NCBI GenBank assembly: GCA_046757205.1
Contig: JBHHXR010000066.1
Location: forward strand, 1 to 14,756
Length of the DNA stretch: 14,756 nucleotides
Reading direction: 5' to 3'
Origin: JBHHXR01 sp046757205
Lineage (GTDB): Bacteria > Pseudomonadota > Alphaproteobacteria > Rhodobacterales > Rhodobacteraceae
Part shown: positions 7,301 to 13,444 of the stretch, in pieces
Layout: every line of letters begins with the position of its first letter
Numbering within the stretch: position 1 is the first letter of the stretch
The notes under the pieces: model-generated
Told to the model about the DNA's origin: nothing
Database searches by the model: none
The model's input: only the letters and a program-made list of their open reading frames with translations
Program-made: the position numbers and the translations under genes

Positions 7301-7755
7301 GGCTGGCGCCGCTCTTGTACGAGTCGAGCCGGCAGGCGCAGTTCCTGAAACCCACGGTCATCACGCTGTGCTATGGTCTGGGTTTCGGCGTCGTGCTGGT
7401 TCTTCTGGTTGTGCCGTCGCTGCTGGTCGTTCAGCTCGACGTGGCGAGGCTGCTGCGTTCCGTCAGGCGGGCTCTGGCCGGGAGGCACATCTACAGGCCG
7501 CAAAGGCTGGTGCTTTCGCTGGCCGCCGTTTCGGGGCTTTGCATCGTATTGGCCACGGTCGGGTATTTTGCGCTGACCGGTACGCTGTGGCGGCCCGCCG
7601 AAGAGCTGGCGGTGTTCCTGCCGGCGGCGCTGAGCGGCGGCGCGCGTGCGCTGGCGCTGCTGCTTGCCGGCCTCTTGGCCACGGCGCTGGCCGCGGCCTT
7701 CCTGTTCTGGCTGCTGGCGCTCGCCGTCGGGCCCCGGCGCGGAAAGCCCGGATGA
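4333..7755 (+). CDS. RND efflux pump permease (AcrB/ACR_tran family)
   Basis: This is the proton-driven inner-membrane pump, working with the adaptor encoded two bases upstream. The product is 1140 residues. TM1 (about 23-38) is followed by the typical FFPD segment and the porter domain. TM2-6 follow, with the proton-relay pair D404-D405 in GIVVDDAIVV in TM4. The second half has TM10 GMTGIIINDSIVLV. At the position of AcrB Lys940 this protein has Asn947, followed by Asp948, so the relay differs from AcrB, as in several non-HAE1 RND groups. Family members are usually 1000-1050 residues. Here about 90 extra residues after TM12 contain two more hydrophobic stretches (about 1059-1085 and 1105-1131), suggesting 14 rather than 12 membrane helices. 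The start ATG follows GGCGGG closely. Substrate is unknown; efflux of drugs or envelope lipids are both possible. Confidence 0.94.
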   Translation: MPLAPRQKAAATGILSYFTRHRTASNLLLLTLLVLGFSASTRIRSQFFPDVIINSIAVIVEWPGAGPEDVDHAIVEVLEPALLSVEGVESTASTAHEGWARLAMDFEPGWDMARAADDVKSAVDSVRNLPENASDPEIRRGAWRDRVTDVVISGPVSRQQLGRFADEFSARLFRAGITRTTIRGVAAPVIRVEVPEASLIRNDVSLREIADAIAQEAEADPAGDVAGGTSRVRTGIEKRSAEEVAGVVIRSEADGAKLRVSDVAEVVEEGAESGRIYFKGGMPAVSIRVDRSERGDAVVMQHKVEAVAAALQPLLPEGVKVELIRTRAEAITGRLNILFDNGLLGLGLVLGLLFLFLSARTAFWVAAGIPVAMFATVALMFAFGLTLNMLSLFALIITLGIVVDDAIVVGEHADFRARRLGEAPVAAAENAAIRMAPPVFSSTITTVLAFFSLTAISGRFGDLIADIPFTVSVVLLASLTECFLILPNHMTHALAARQKDHWYDAPCRIFNVFFRWFRDQVFRRLMTLVLFFRYPVLAGAVLLLATMVAMFIRGDVNWRFFNAPERGSIFGNFAMLNGATRDDTQTMVRELQRAVDVVGGRYEKEYGANPVTFALAQIGGTTGRGLSGVETKDKDLLGAIAIELIDADLRPYSSFAFLAALQDEVRNHPLLETLSFRGYRSGPGGDALDVELFGADANVLKSAAEALKAAVARFPEVSAVEDSLAYDKTELVLDLTPQGRSLGFTIDGVGKELYQRLNGIDAAEFPVGSRTGKIQVALPQSEMTADFLQRTLLRSAGGGYVPLSDIVTVTSKLGFSTVRRQNGLRLISVTGDISEDDPARAELITETLRDEILPLITEKYGVDWRLAGLSEQENTFLEDALFGFSLALAGIYLTLSWIFSSWTRPIVVMSIIPFGLVGTIWGHHVWEVPLSMFSVVGMIGMTGIIINDSIVLVTTVDEYADRRGTVPAVIDAAVDRLRAVLLTSLTTVLGLAPLLYESSRQAQFLKPTVITLCYGLGFGVVLVLLVVPSLLVVQLDVARLLRSVRRALAGRHIYRPQRLVLSLAAVSGLCIVLATVGYFALTGTLWRPAEELAVFLPAALSGGARALALLLAGLLATALAAAFLFWLLALAVGPRRGKPG

Positions 7756-7773
7756 GCGCCGCCTGACTGTTCG

Positions 7774-8604
7774 TCACGAAGCGGGGCAGCCGCGGATGTC
7801 GAGGGCCAGATCGTCGCCGAGAACCGTCAGGCGCAGTGCGCTGCGGTCGACGACCAGGCTGTCGTTGCCGTAGTTTTCGATGTTTGCCGCGGCCTTCAGG
7901 CGGTGGCCAGAAACCGTCGTTTCGGTGCCGCCGACCCAGAGGTCCGGATCGCCGGTCTCGACTATGGTCACGATCGACGGTGGCGGCGTGCCTGCAAGCT
8001 CGACGTCGGCCGAAAGCCGCATGCCGCCTTTTTTCGGTTTCAGCTTGCAGTTCACCGAACGGACGTGCCTGCCGGTAGCGATCACCGGAACCCGCCCGAG
8101 CGCCGTCTGAATGGCGCGGACCTGGCTTGAACCCATGTCGACGGGTCCGAGCGAAAGGCTGGCGGAAAAATCCGCCTGGGTCGGGATGCAGATGTCGGCG
8201 CAGGCGCCGAAATTGAAGCGCAGCGATATTTCGCTGGGCATCGTCGCGTCGCGGGGCGTGATTTCTATCGGAATGACCACCGGCCGCCGGTAACCGATGG
8301 TCCGGAACCCGAAGATTTCGAAGACCTCGGGCCGGGGCCACAGCACTTCCGCCGACGCGACGTTGCGCGAACCGGTCCAGTCAAACTCCGGCGGAATGCC
8401 GCTCTCGCCCGGTGAGCGCCAGTAGGTTTTCCAGCCGCGGTTGAGCATGACGGCGACGGCGATCGTGTGCGTGCCGTCGGCGCCGCGCCACCCCTCCAAC
8501 AGCCTGACGCTGCCGTAATCCATGGCACCGCCGGCGCCGGCCGACGCGCCGACCGGCGCCGCAAAAGCGGCCAGGCACAGAAAGATATGCGCAAACAGAC
8601 GCAT
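7774..8604 (-). CDS. Secreted DsbD N-terminal-domain (thiol:disulfide interchange) protein
   Basis: The product is 276 residues from the ATG at 8602-8604. It has a signal peptide (MRLFAHIFLCLAAFAAPVGA, probable cleavage after about residue 22), so it should be periplasmic. The mature part matches the immunoglobulin-like alpha domain of DsbD/ScsB proteins, including GWKTYWRSPGESGIPPEFDW at 58-77 and a cysteine pair C135-x3-C139 in FGACADICIPTQAD. The C-x3-C-I-P form resembles ScsB-type domains more than E. coli DsbD, whose two cysteines are two residues further apart. There is no transmembrane CcdA-like part and no C-terminal thioredoxin domain, so it is a stand-alone domain. It would need a membrane partner encoded elsewhere. 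Additional cysteines are C186 and C273. It is convergent with the pump gene (18-base gap) and divergent from yqgE. Confidence 0.85.
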   Translation of the reverse strand: MRLFAHIFLCLAAFAAPVGASAGAGGAMDYGSVRLLEGWRGADGTHTIAVAVMLNRGWKTYWRSPGESGIPPEFDWTGSRNVASAEVLWPRPEVFEIFGFRTIGYRRPVVIPIEITPRDATMPSEISLRFNFGACADICIPTQADFSASLSLGPVDMGSSQVRAIQTALGRVPVIATGRHVRSVNCKLKPKKGGMRLSADVELAGTPPPSIVTIVETGDPDLWVGGTETTVSGHRLKAAANIENYGNDSLVVDRSALRLTVLGDDLALDIRGCPAS

Positions 8605-8612
8605 CCCGCACG

Positions 8613-8618
8613 CCTTCC
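8613..8618 (-). promoter_or_regulatory. Ribosome binding site fixing the DsbD-like protein start
   Basis: On the minus strand GGAAGG lies eight bases before the ATG at 8604, directly ahead of the signal peptide. This rules against a longer start at 8670, which would add 22 charged residues before the signal sequence. Confidence 0.7.
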
Positions 8619-8723
8619 ATTTTCGTTGACGCGACAGTATTGGCCGATTCCAGGCTCGACGGAAAGTCAATTAAGTGCGAGGCGGCGCTTGAACTTCCCT
8701 GATCTCCGCCGCATCTTTGCAGC

Positions 8724-9293
8724 ATGGACAAGACGGCGAAATTCCTGGATGGCAAACTTCTGGTCGCCATGCCGGGTATGGGGGACACGCGCTTCGAGCG
8801 GGCGGTGATTTTCATGTGCGCGCATTCCGACGACGGCGCCATGGGCCTGATCGTCAACAAGCCGGCGCCCGATCTGCGTTTCGTTGACCTGCTCGAGCAG
8901 CTCGGGATCGACGCCGAATCGCCGCAATCGGCGATCCGCGTGCACTTTGGCGGCCCGGTCGAGCACGGCCGCGGCTTCGTGCTGCATTCGGCCGAATATT
9001 CCTCCAGCGAGGCGACGATGGCGGTATCCGATGAATTCGGCATGACCGCGACGGTCGATATCCTGCGCGATATCGCCGCCGGCCGCGGGCCGCAGCGGTC
9101 GCTGCTGGCGCTCGGCTATGCCGGCTGGGGGCCGGGCCAGCTCGAGGCGGAGCTTCAGGCCAACGGATGGCTGACCTGCGACGCCAGCGCCGATCTGGTC
9201 TTCGGCACCGGCGACGTGGCCAAGTGGGAAGCGGCGCTGGCCAGCATAGGGATCGACCCGCGGATGCTTTCAGCGGAGGGCGGCCGCGCCTGA
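8724..9293 (+). CDS. yqgE: YqgE/AlgH family protein (UPF0301)
   Basis: This is a conserved cytosolic protein of the YqgE/AlgH family. AlgH was linked to alginate regulation in Pseudomonas, but the molecular role is unknown. The 189-residue length is typical. Signature motifs are AMPGMGDTRFERAV at 15-28, GAMGLIVNKP at 38-47, GGPV at 76-79, GFVLHS at 84-89 and GYAGWGPGQLEAEL at 131-144, with the conserved C-terminal W168, GIDP and GGRA. The ATG at 8724 is the only suitable in-frame start before the motifs, yet the 20 bases before it are pyrimidine-rich with no Shine-Dalgarno. Its 3' end overlaps the convergent sua5 gene by 24 bases. Confidence 0.95.
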   Translation: MDKTAKFLDGKLLVAMPGMGDTRFERAVIFMCAHSDDGAMGLIVNKPAPDLRFVDLLEQLGIDAESPQSAIRVHFGGPVEHGRGFVLHSAEYSSSEATMAVSDEFGMTATVDILRDIAAGRGPQRSLLALGYAGWGPGQLEAELQANGWLTCDASADLVFGTGDVAKWEAALASIGIDPRMLSAEGGRA

Positions 9294-10265
9294 TCGCGGC
9301 GCGGCGGCGCGGCGCAGCCGGTCGTTGATTGCGCATCCGAGGCCGGTTTCCGGAATGACGGCGACGGCGATCCGGGTAACGCCGCGGCCCGCCGCCTGCG
9401 CGTCCAGATACGCCAGATGCGAAAACAGGTTGGCGGCGGCTTCGCGCAGGTCGCCGGCTTCGGAAAGATTGCGCGAAAGCTCCGGCAACGGCGACGGGTC
9501 CGCGCCGAAGCCCAGCCATGCCTCGCCGTCTCCGGCGGCGCGCGCGTCGAGCCGCAGCGCTACCGAAGGGGCGTAGTGCGACGAAAGCTGGCCGGGCGCG
9601 GAAACCTCCGTGCCGGCGTCGGTGCCGACCGGCGCGCCGAGGCACGCCTCGATTTCCTCGACCGGCAGCCCGCCCGGGCGCAGCAGGACGGGCGAACGGC
9701 CGGAGAACCCGATTATCGTCGATTCGAGCCCGACCGGGCAGGCCCCGCCGTCCAGAACCGCGTCGATGCGGCCCGTCATCGCGGCCGCCACCTGGTCGGC
9801 GGTGGTCGGGCTGATCCTTCCCGAAGGGTTTGCCGACGGCGCCGCGACCGGTCCGCCGAAAGCGCGCAGCAGGGATTGCGCCGTTTCACCGCCGGGCGCT
9901 CTCACGGCGAGGGTCGGAAGCTCGGCGCTGACGAGGTCCGAAAGACCGGTGTCCGGACGCCTCGGCAGAACCAGCGTCAGCGGCCCCGGCCAGAACGCCC
10001 GGGCGAGGGCGAGCGCCGGTTCGTTGAATTCGACGAACCGGCGGGACGCATCGACGTCGGTGAGGTGGACGATGAGCGGATTGAACTTCGGGCGTTCCTT
10101 GGCCTCGAAGATCGCCGCCACGGCGCGGCCGTTGCGGGCGTCGGCCCCGAGCCCGTACACCGTTTCGGTCGGAAAGGCGACCAGCCCGCCGCCACGGAGG
10201 ATGGCGGCGCATTCGGCGAGCCCGGCGGCATCCGGGCCGATGATCGCAGTTTCGGCTTTTCGCAT
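9270..10265 (-). CDS. sua5: L-threonylcarbamoyladenylate synthase (Sua5 two-domain form)
   Basis: This enzyme makes threonylcarbamoyl-AMP from threonine, bicarbonate and ATP for the t6A37 modification of ANN-reading tRNAs, in the cytosol. The product is 331 residues, the long Sua5 form rather than the short TsaC/YrdC. The catalytic domain shows FPTETVYGLGADA at 31-43, KERPKFNPL at 56-64 and SANPSG at 144-149. The linker motif SAPGQLSSHYAP is at 222-233, and the C-terminal Sua5 domain ends with the typical INDRLRRAA at 313-321. The ATG at 10263-10265 has only a weak purine stretch ahead of it. The gene converges on yqgE with a 24-base coding overlap and is divergent from the acyl-CoA dehydrogenase gene. 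A minus-strand promoter candidate is about 60 bases upstream. Confidence 0.95.
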   Translation of the reverse strand: MRKAETAIIGPDAAGLAECAAILRGGGLVAFPTETVYGLGADARNGRAVAAIFEAKERPKFNPLIVHLTDVDASRRFVEFNEPALALARAFWPGPLTLVLPRRPDTGLSDLVSAELPTLAVRAPGGETAQSLLRAFGGPVAAPSANPSGRISPTTADQVAAAMTGRIDAVLDGGACPVGLESTIIGFSGRSPVLLRPGGLPVEEIEACLGAPVGTDAGTEVSAPGQLSSHYAPSVALRLDARAAGDGEAWLGFGADPSPLPELSRNLSEAGDLREAAANLFSHLAYLDAQAAGRGVTRIAVAVIPETGLGCAINDRLRRAAAPRSGAAALR

Positions 10266-10322
10266 TTGACGCCGCGTCCGTCTTGTTCAGGCCACGGGGC
10301 CGTTCTAGTTTGTCGCGGCAAA

Positions 10323-10351
10323 CACATAGCGAAACCTTGCCGCGCTGGCAA
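10323..10351 (-). promoter_or_regulatory. Candidate promoter for sua5
   Basis: On the minus strand TTGCCA (plus-strand 10346-10351) matches the -35 consensus at five of six positions. It stands 17 bases from TATGTG (plus-strand 10323-10328), a moderate -10. The start of transcription would be near 10316, giving a leader of about 50 bases. The element overlaps the near-palindrome at 10329-10360. Confidence 0.4.
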
Positions 10352-10360
10352 AGCTTTCGC
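10329..10360. repeat. 32-base near-palindrome between sua5 and the acyl-CoA dehydrogenase gene
   Basis: GCGAAA (10329-10334) pairs with TTTCGC (10355-10360), and inside that TTGCC (10337-10341) pairs with GGCAA (10347-10351). The loop is five bases and the internal mismatch is two against three. It ends 25 bases before the dehydrogenase ATG and lies across the spacer and -35 of the predicted sua5 promoter. It could be an operator for a dimeric repressor or an RNA hairpin in the dehydrogenase leader. There is no T-tract to suggest a terminator. Confidence 0.5.
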
Positions 10361-10385
10361 GCCGGAAGCAAGAAGAGGCAAGCAG

Positions 10386-12077
10386 ATGTATCGTGCTCCT
10401 GTCCGCGAAATCCAGTTTTGCCTGCACCGTGTAGTCGGATTTGACCGCGTGACCGGGACCGGGCGCTTCTCGGAAGCGACGCCGGAACTGGTCGAGGCCA
10501 TCCTGACCGAGGCGGCGAGGCTGTGCGAAGACGTCATCGCGCCGCTTCAAAGAGCGGGCGATGTGCATCCGGCGCGCATCGAAAACGGTGTCGTCCGCTG
10601 TTCTCCGGGTTTTCGCGAGGGTTATCAGGCGATCGCCGCGGGCGGGTGGATCGGCATGGCCGCGGCGCCCGAATACGGCGGCATGGGATTGCCGCTGACG
10701 CTGGCGACCTGCGTCAACGAGATGATGGGCTCGGCCTGTCTGGCCATCCAGCTCGGCCCGCTCATGTCGCAGGGTCAGATCGAGGCGCTGGAGGCGCACG
10801 CCGCCGACGAGATCAAGGAATTGTTTCTGCCCAAGCTGATTTCCGGCGAGTGGACCGGCACGATGAACCTGACCGAGGCGCAGGCCGGATCCGACGTGGG
10901 CGCGCTGCGAACCAGGGCCGAGCCCGACGGCGCGGGGACATACCGTGTCACCGGGCAGAAGATATTCATCTCCTGGGGCGACCACGACATCGCCGACAAT
11001 ATCTGTCATCTGGTGCTCGCCCGTCTCCCCGGCGCGGCGCCGGGTACCCGCGGCATCTCGCTTTTCCTGGTGCCGAAGTTCGTCCCCGATGCGGACGGCC
11101 GGCCCGGCGTGGCGAACGCGGTGCACCCGGTTTCGCTGGAGCACAAGATGGGGCTGCACGGCTCGCCGACGGCGGTGATGGAGTTCGACGGCGCCAAGGG
11201 CTGGATGATCGGGCCGGAAAACGGCGGCATGGCGGCGATGTTCACCATGATGAACAATGCGCGCCTGGGCGTCGGTGTACAGGGTCTGAGCGTCGCCGAG
11301 GCGGCGTACCAGAAAGCGCTGGAATATGCCGGGGAGCGGCGGCAGGGAAAGACGCCGGAAGCCGGCGAGCAGGCCATTATCGGCCATGCCGACGTGCGGC
11401 GCATGCTGGCGCGCATGAAGGCGCTGACGGCGGCGGCGCGCTTCCTGTGCCTCGACCTGGCGACGAACGTGGACTTGGCCCGCGCCAGCGAGGGCGCGCA
11501 GGCCGCGCGGCGGACGGCGCGCGCCGCGTTCCTGACGCCGATAGCGAAAGCCTTCGCGACCGACGTGGGGTGCGAGGTCAGCGACCTTGGTATCCAGGTG
11601 CATGGCGGCATGGGGTACATCGAGGAAACCGGGGCCGCCCAGTATTACCGCGACGTGCGGGTGACGCGCATCTACGAGGGCACCAACGGTATCCAGGCGA
11701 TGGACCTCGCCGGGCGCAAGCTGCGTGACGGCGGCGCGGCGGCCTTCGCCCTGCTCGACGAGATCGCCGAGACGGCGCGCGACGACCCGGCTCTGGCGGC
11801 GGCGGAAGCGACGCTGCGCGACGCCACCCGGCGCTTTCTCGACCTGCCCGATCAGAACGACAGACATGCCGGCGCCGCAGCCTATCTTCGCGCCTTTGCG
11901 CTGACACTGGGTGGACACTACCTTTCGAAGGCCGCACGAAGCGGCGAGCGGCCGCGCGAGGCGCTGGCAAGGTTCTATGCCCTGCATGTGCTGCCCGAGA
12001 TCCCGGCGCTGTGCGCGTCCGCCTGCGCCGGTGCGGCGGCGCTCTATGCGCTCGACCGCGAAGCGCTGGCGGGCTGA
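10386..12077 (+). CDS. Acyl-CoA dehydrogenase, large DmdC-like type
   Basis: This FAD enzyme is predicted to oxidise an acyl-CoA to the 2-enoyl-CoA, passing electrons to electron-transfer flavoprotein. The 563-residue product starts at ATG 10386, seven bases after GAAGAGG (10372-10378). An open frame continues upstream only as antisense of sua5. The N-terminus MYRAPVREIQF and the long C-terminal domain (about 450-563) fit the roughly 590-residue group that includes DmdC, the 3-methylmercaptopropionyl-CoA dehydrogenase, rather than the 380-residue class. Flavin and substrate motifs include MNLTEAQAGSDVG at 160-172 and VHGGMGYIEE at 405-414. The catalytic-base glutamate is probably E431 in YEGTNGIQA. 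The true substrate is uncertain: many paralogues act on other short or medium acyl-CoAs. An MBL-fold hydrolase gene follows three bases downstream. Confidence 0.92.
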   Translation: MYRAPVREIQFCLHRVVGFDRVTGTGRFSEATPELVEAILTEAARLCEDVIAPLQRAGDVHPARIENGVVRCSPGFREGYQAIAAGGWIGMAAAPEYGGMGLPLTLATCVNEMMGSACLAIQLGPLMSQGQIEALEAHAADEIKELFLPKLISGEWTGTMNLTEAQAGSDVGALRTRAEPDGAGTYRVTGQKIFISWGDHDIADNICHLVLARLPGAAPGTRGISLFLVPKFVPDADGRPGVANAVHPVSLEHKMGLHGSPTAVMEFDGAKGWMIGPENGGMAAMFTMMNNARLGVGVQGLSVAEAAYQKALEYAGERRQGKTPEAGEQAIIGHADVRRMLARMKALTAAARFLCLDLATNVDLARASEGAQAARRTARAAFLTPIAKAFATDVGCEVSDLGIQVHGGMGYIEETGAAQYYRDVRVTRIYEGTNGIQAMDLAGRKLRDGGAAAFALLDEIAETARDDPALAAAEATLRDATRRFLDLPDQNDRHAGAAAYLRAFALTLGGHYLSKAARSGERPREALARFYALHVLPEIPALCASACAGAAALYALDREALAG

Positions 12078-12080
12078 ACC

Positions 12081-13130
12081 ATGGACGGGTCCGAGGCGCC
12101 GATAACCTTTCCTTTCGCCGAGGCTCCGGCGGAGGGAGAGGTGCGGGAAGTCGCACCCGGCGTGCTGTGGACGCGGCTGCCGCTTCCCATGAAGCTCGAT
12201 CATGTGAATGTCTTTGCGCTGGACGACGGCGATGGCTGGACCATCGTCGATACCGGGTTTGACACCGGGCGGGCGCGCGCGATCTGGGAGGCGCTGCTTG
12301 GCGGGCCGCTTTCGGGCAAGCCGGTGCGGCGTGTGATCGTGACCCACCATCACCCCGATCACGTGGGGCTGGCGGGCTGGTTCCAGTCGGTCCGCGGGAC
12401 CGGGACGTGGGCGACGCGGACGGCGTGGCTGATGGCGCGGATGCTGGTTCTCGACGAGCAGGAAACCTACACGGCCGAGCAGATCGGGTTTTACCGTTCG
12501 GCGGGCATGCCCGATGACTTGATGAAAGAGCGGCTGGCCGCCCGGCCGTTCAATTTCGCGGACGTCGTCGCACCCATGCCGCTGGGATTCCACAGGTTGC
12601 GGGAGGGCGACAGCATCCGCGCCGGCGGCCGCAACTGGGACGTTCGCATCGGCCACGGGCATGCGCCGGAGCACGCGACCCTGTGGTCCGCGGACGACGG
12701 CCTGCTGCTGGCCGGCGATCAGATCCTGCCCGGCATTTCGCCGAACCTGGGCGTCTATCCCACCGAGCCGGAGGCCGACCCGGTGGGAGAGTGGCTGGAC
12801 TCCTGCAACAGGTTTCTGGCCTGCGCCCAGCCCGGGAGATTGGTTCTGCCGGGGCACAAGCTGCCGTTCACCGGCCTTCGCGAACGGCTGTTGCAGTTGA
12901 TCGACAATCATCGAAGCGCCCTGCGCCGCCTGGAGGATTTTCTCGACACGCCGCGCACCGCCGGCGAATGTTTCCTGACCCTGTTCAAGCGCGAAATCGG
13001 TCCCGACGAGTACGGTCTCGCCCTGGTCGAATCGGTTGCCCATCTCAACCATCTGCGCCGTTCCGGAAGCGTCGTGCGCGAACGCGGCGACGGCGGCGCC
13101 TGGCTTTGGCGGCGGGTCGCGGGCGGATGA
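12081..13130 (+). CDS. Metallo-beta-lactamase-fold hydrolase with C-terminal winged-helix-like region
   Basis: This 349-residue cytosolic metallohydrolase belongs to the broad MBL superfamily. The dinuclear metal motif is intact: H89-x-H91-x-D93-H94 in THHHPDHVGLAG, H194 (or H192) in GHGHAPEH, D213 in LLAGDQILP and H259 in VLPGHKLPF. The segment from about 265 onward is helical and resembles the BLACT-WH winged helix of LACTB2-like proteins. It starts three bases after the acyl-CoA dehydrogenase stop, so the two are one operon. A role on the same acyl substrate, such as thioester or lactone hydrolysis, is plausible but inferred. No strong Shine-Dalgarno is visible; translation may be coupled to the upstream gene. 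It is not a beta-lactamase of the resistance type: it lacks a signal peptide and the B1/B3 layout. Confidence 0.9.
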   Translation: MDGSEAPITFPFAEAPAEGEVREVAPGVLWTRLPLPMKLDHVNVFALDDGDGWTIVDTGFDTGRARAIWEALLGGPLSGKPVRRVIVTHHHPDHVGLAGWFQSVRGTGTWATRTAWLMARMLVLDEQETYTAEQIGFYRSAGMPDDLMKERLAARPFNFADVVAPMPLGFHRLREGDSIRAGGRNWDVRIGHGHAPEHATLWSADDGLLLAGDQILPGISPNLGVYPTEPEADPVGEWLDSCNRFLACAQPGRLVLPGHKLPFTGLRERLLQLIDNHRSALRRLEDFLDTPRTAGECFLTLFKREIGPDEYGLALVESVAHLNHLRRSGSVVRERGDGGAWLWRRVAGG

Positions 13131-13207
13131 CGGCCGAAACCACCGTGAGGCGATCATGGTTGCCCGTGCGCTGGCGGCTTTATCGCTACCTGCGGCCAGA
13201 TGTGACC

Positions 13208-13236
13208 GTTACAATCCCCGACAAGTTCACTATAGC
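13208..13236 (+). promoter_or_regulatory. Candidate promoter of the oxidase subunit IV - transhydrogenase unit
   Basis: GTTACA at 13208-13213 (four of six matches to the -35) and TATAGC at 13231-13236 (four of six to the -10) are exactly 17 bases apart. They lie in the 146-base gap before the small oxidase gene. The -35 is embedded in an imperfect 13-base palindrome, TGTGACCGTTACA (13201-13213), which could be a regulator site. The leader would be about 35 bases. Confidence 0.45.
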
Positions 13237-13262
13237 TCGTCGAAACAGAATCATTTCCGCAC

Positions 13263-13267
13263 AGGAG
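13263..13267 (+). promoter_or_regulatory. Ribosome binding site of the oxidase subunit IV gene
   Basis: AGGAG nine bases before ATG 13277 is the clearest Shine-Dalgarno in the right part of the window. It supports the short 44-residue product over a longer in-frame start at 13127. Confidence 0.75.
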
Positions 13268-13276
13268 AGCGACACC

Positions 13277-13411
13277 ATGGCCGAACGCAAGCATGGACAA
13301 ATGGACATCACGCAGCACCACAATACCTTCGAGGGGTTTGTCAAGACCTGCATCTGGGTCATCGGAATCAGCGCCGCCGTTCTGATTTTTCTCGCCATTT
13401 TCAATTCGTGA
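13277..13411 (+). CDS. aa3-type cytochrome c oxidase subunit IV (bacterial small subunit)
   Basis: The product is a 44-residue single-span membrane protein. A short hydrophilic N-terminus (MAERKHGQMDITQHHNTFEG) is followed by one transmembrane helix at about 23-42. The pattern of D-I-x-x-H-x-x-T-F-x-G-F followed by one helix is that of the alphaproteobacterial aa3 oxidase subunit IV family (COX4_pro_2). This family is a small accessory of the proton-pumping terminal oxidase, without haem or copper ligands. The core oxidase genes (ctaC/D/E) are not nearby. It sits 33 bases before pntAA with its own promoter candidate, so it is likely co-expressed with the transhydrogenase. Confidence 0.88.
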   Translation: MAERKHGQMDITQHHNTFEGFVKTCIWVIGISAAVLIFLAIFNS

Positions 13412-13444
13412 CCGGTTCCGGTTTCCAACCCTCGAGACCCATCC

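Noticed and set aside
7756..7773. Bidirectional terminator between the pump and DsbD-like genes
   Set aside because: The gap is only 18 bases and has no stem with a T-tract.
9417..10385. Upstream extension of the acyl-CoA dehydrogenase frame to 886 residues
   Set aside because: The extra part is antisense to sua5 and composition-biased. ATG 10386 has a good Shine-Dalgarno and gives the family's N-terminus.
10305..13157. 950-codon minus-strand open frame opposite the acyl-CoA dehydrogenase and MBL genes
   Set aside because: It is an antisense shadow of two genes with clear family motifs; its own translation has no recognisable domain or credible start.
13127..13276. 94-residue version of the oxidase subunit IV starting in an ATGA overlap with the MBL gene stop
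   Set aside because: The extension is arginine-rich and unlike the family, and it contains the likely promoter. ATG 13277 has a clear AGGAG. The ATGA overlap is probably chance.
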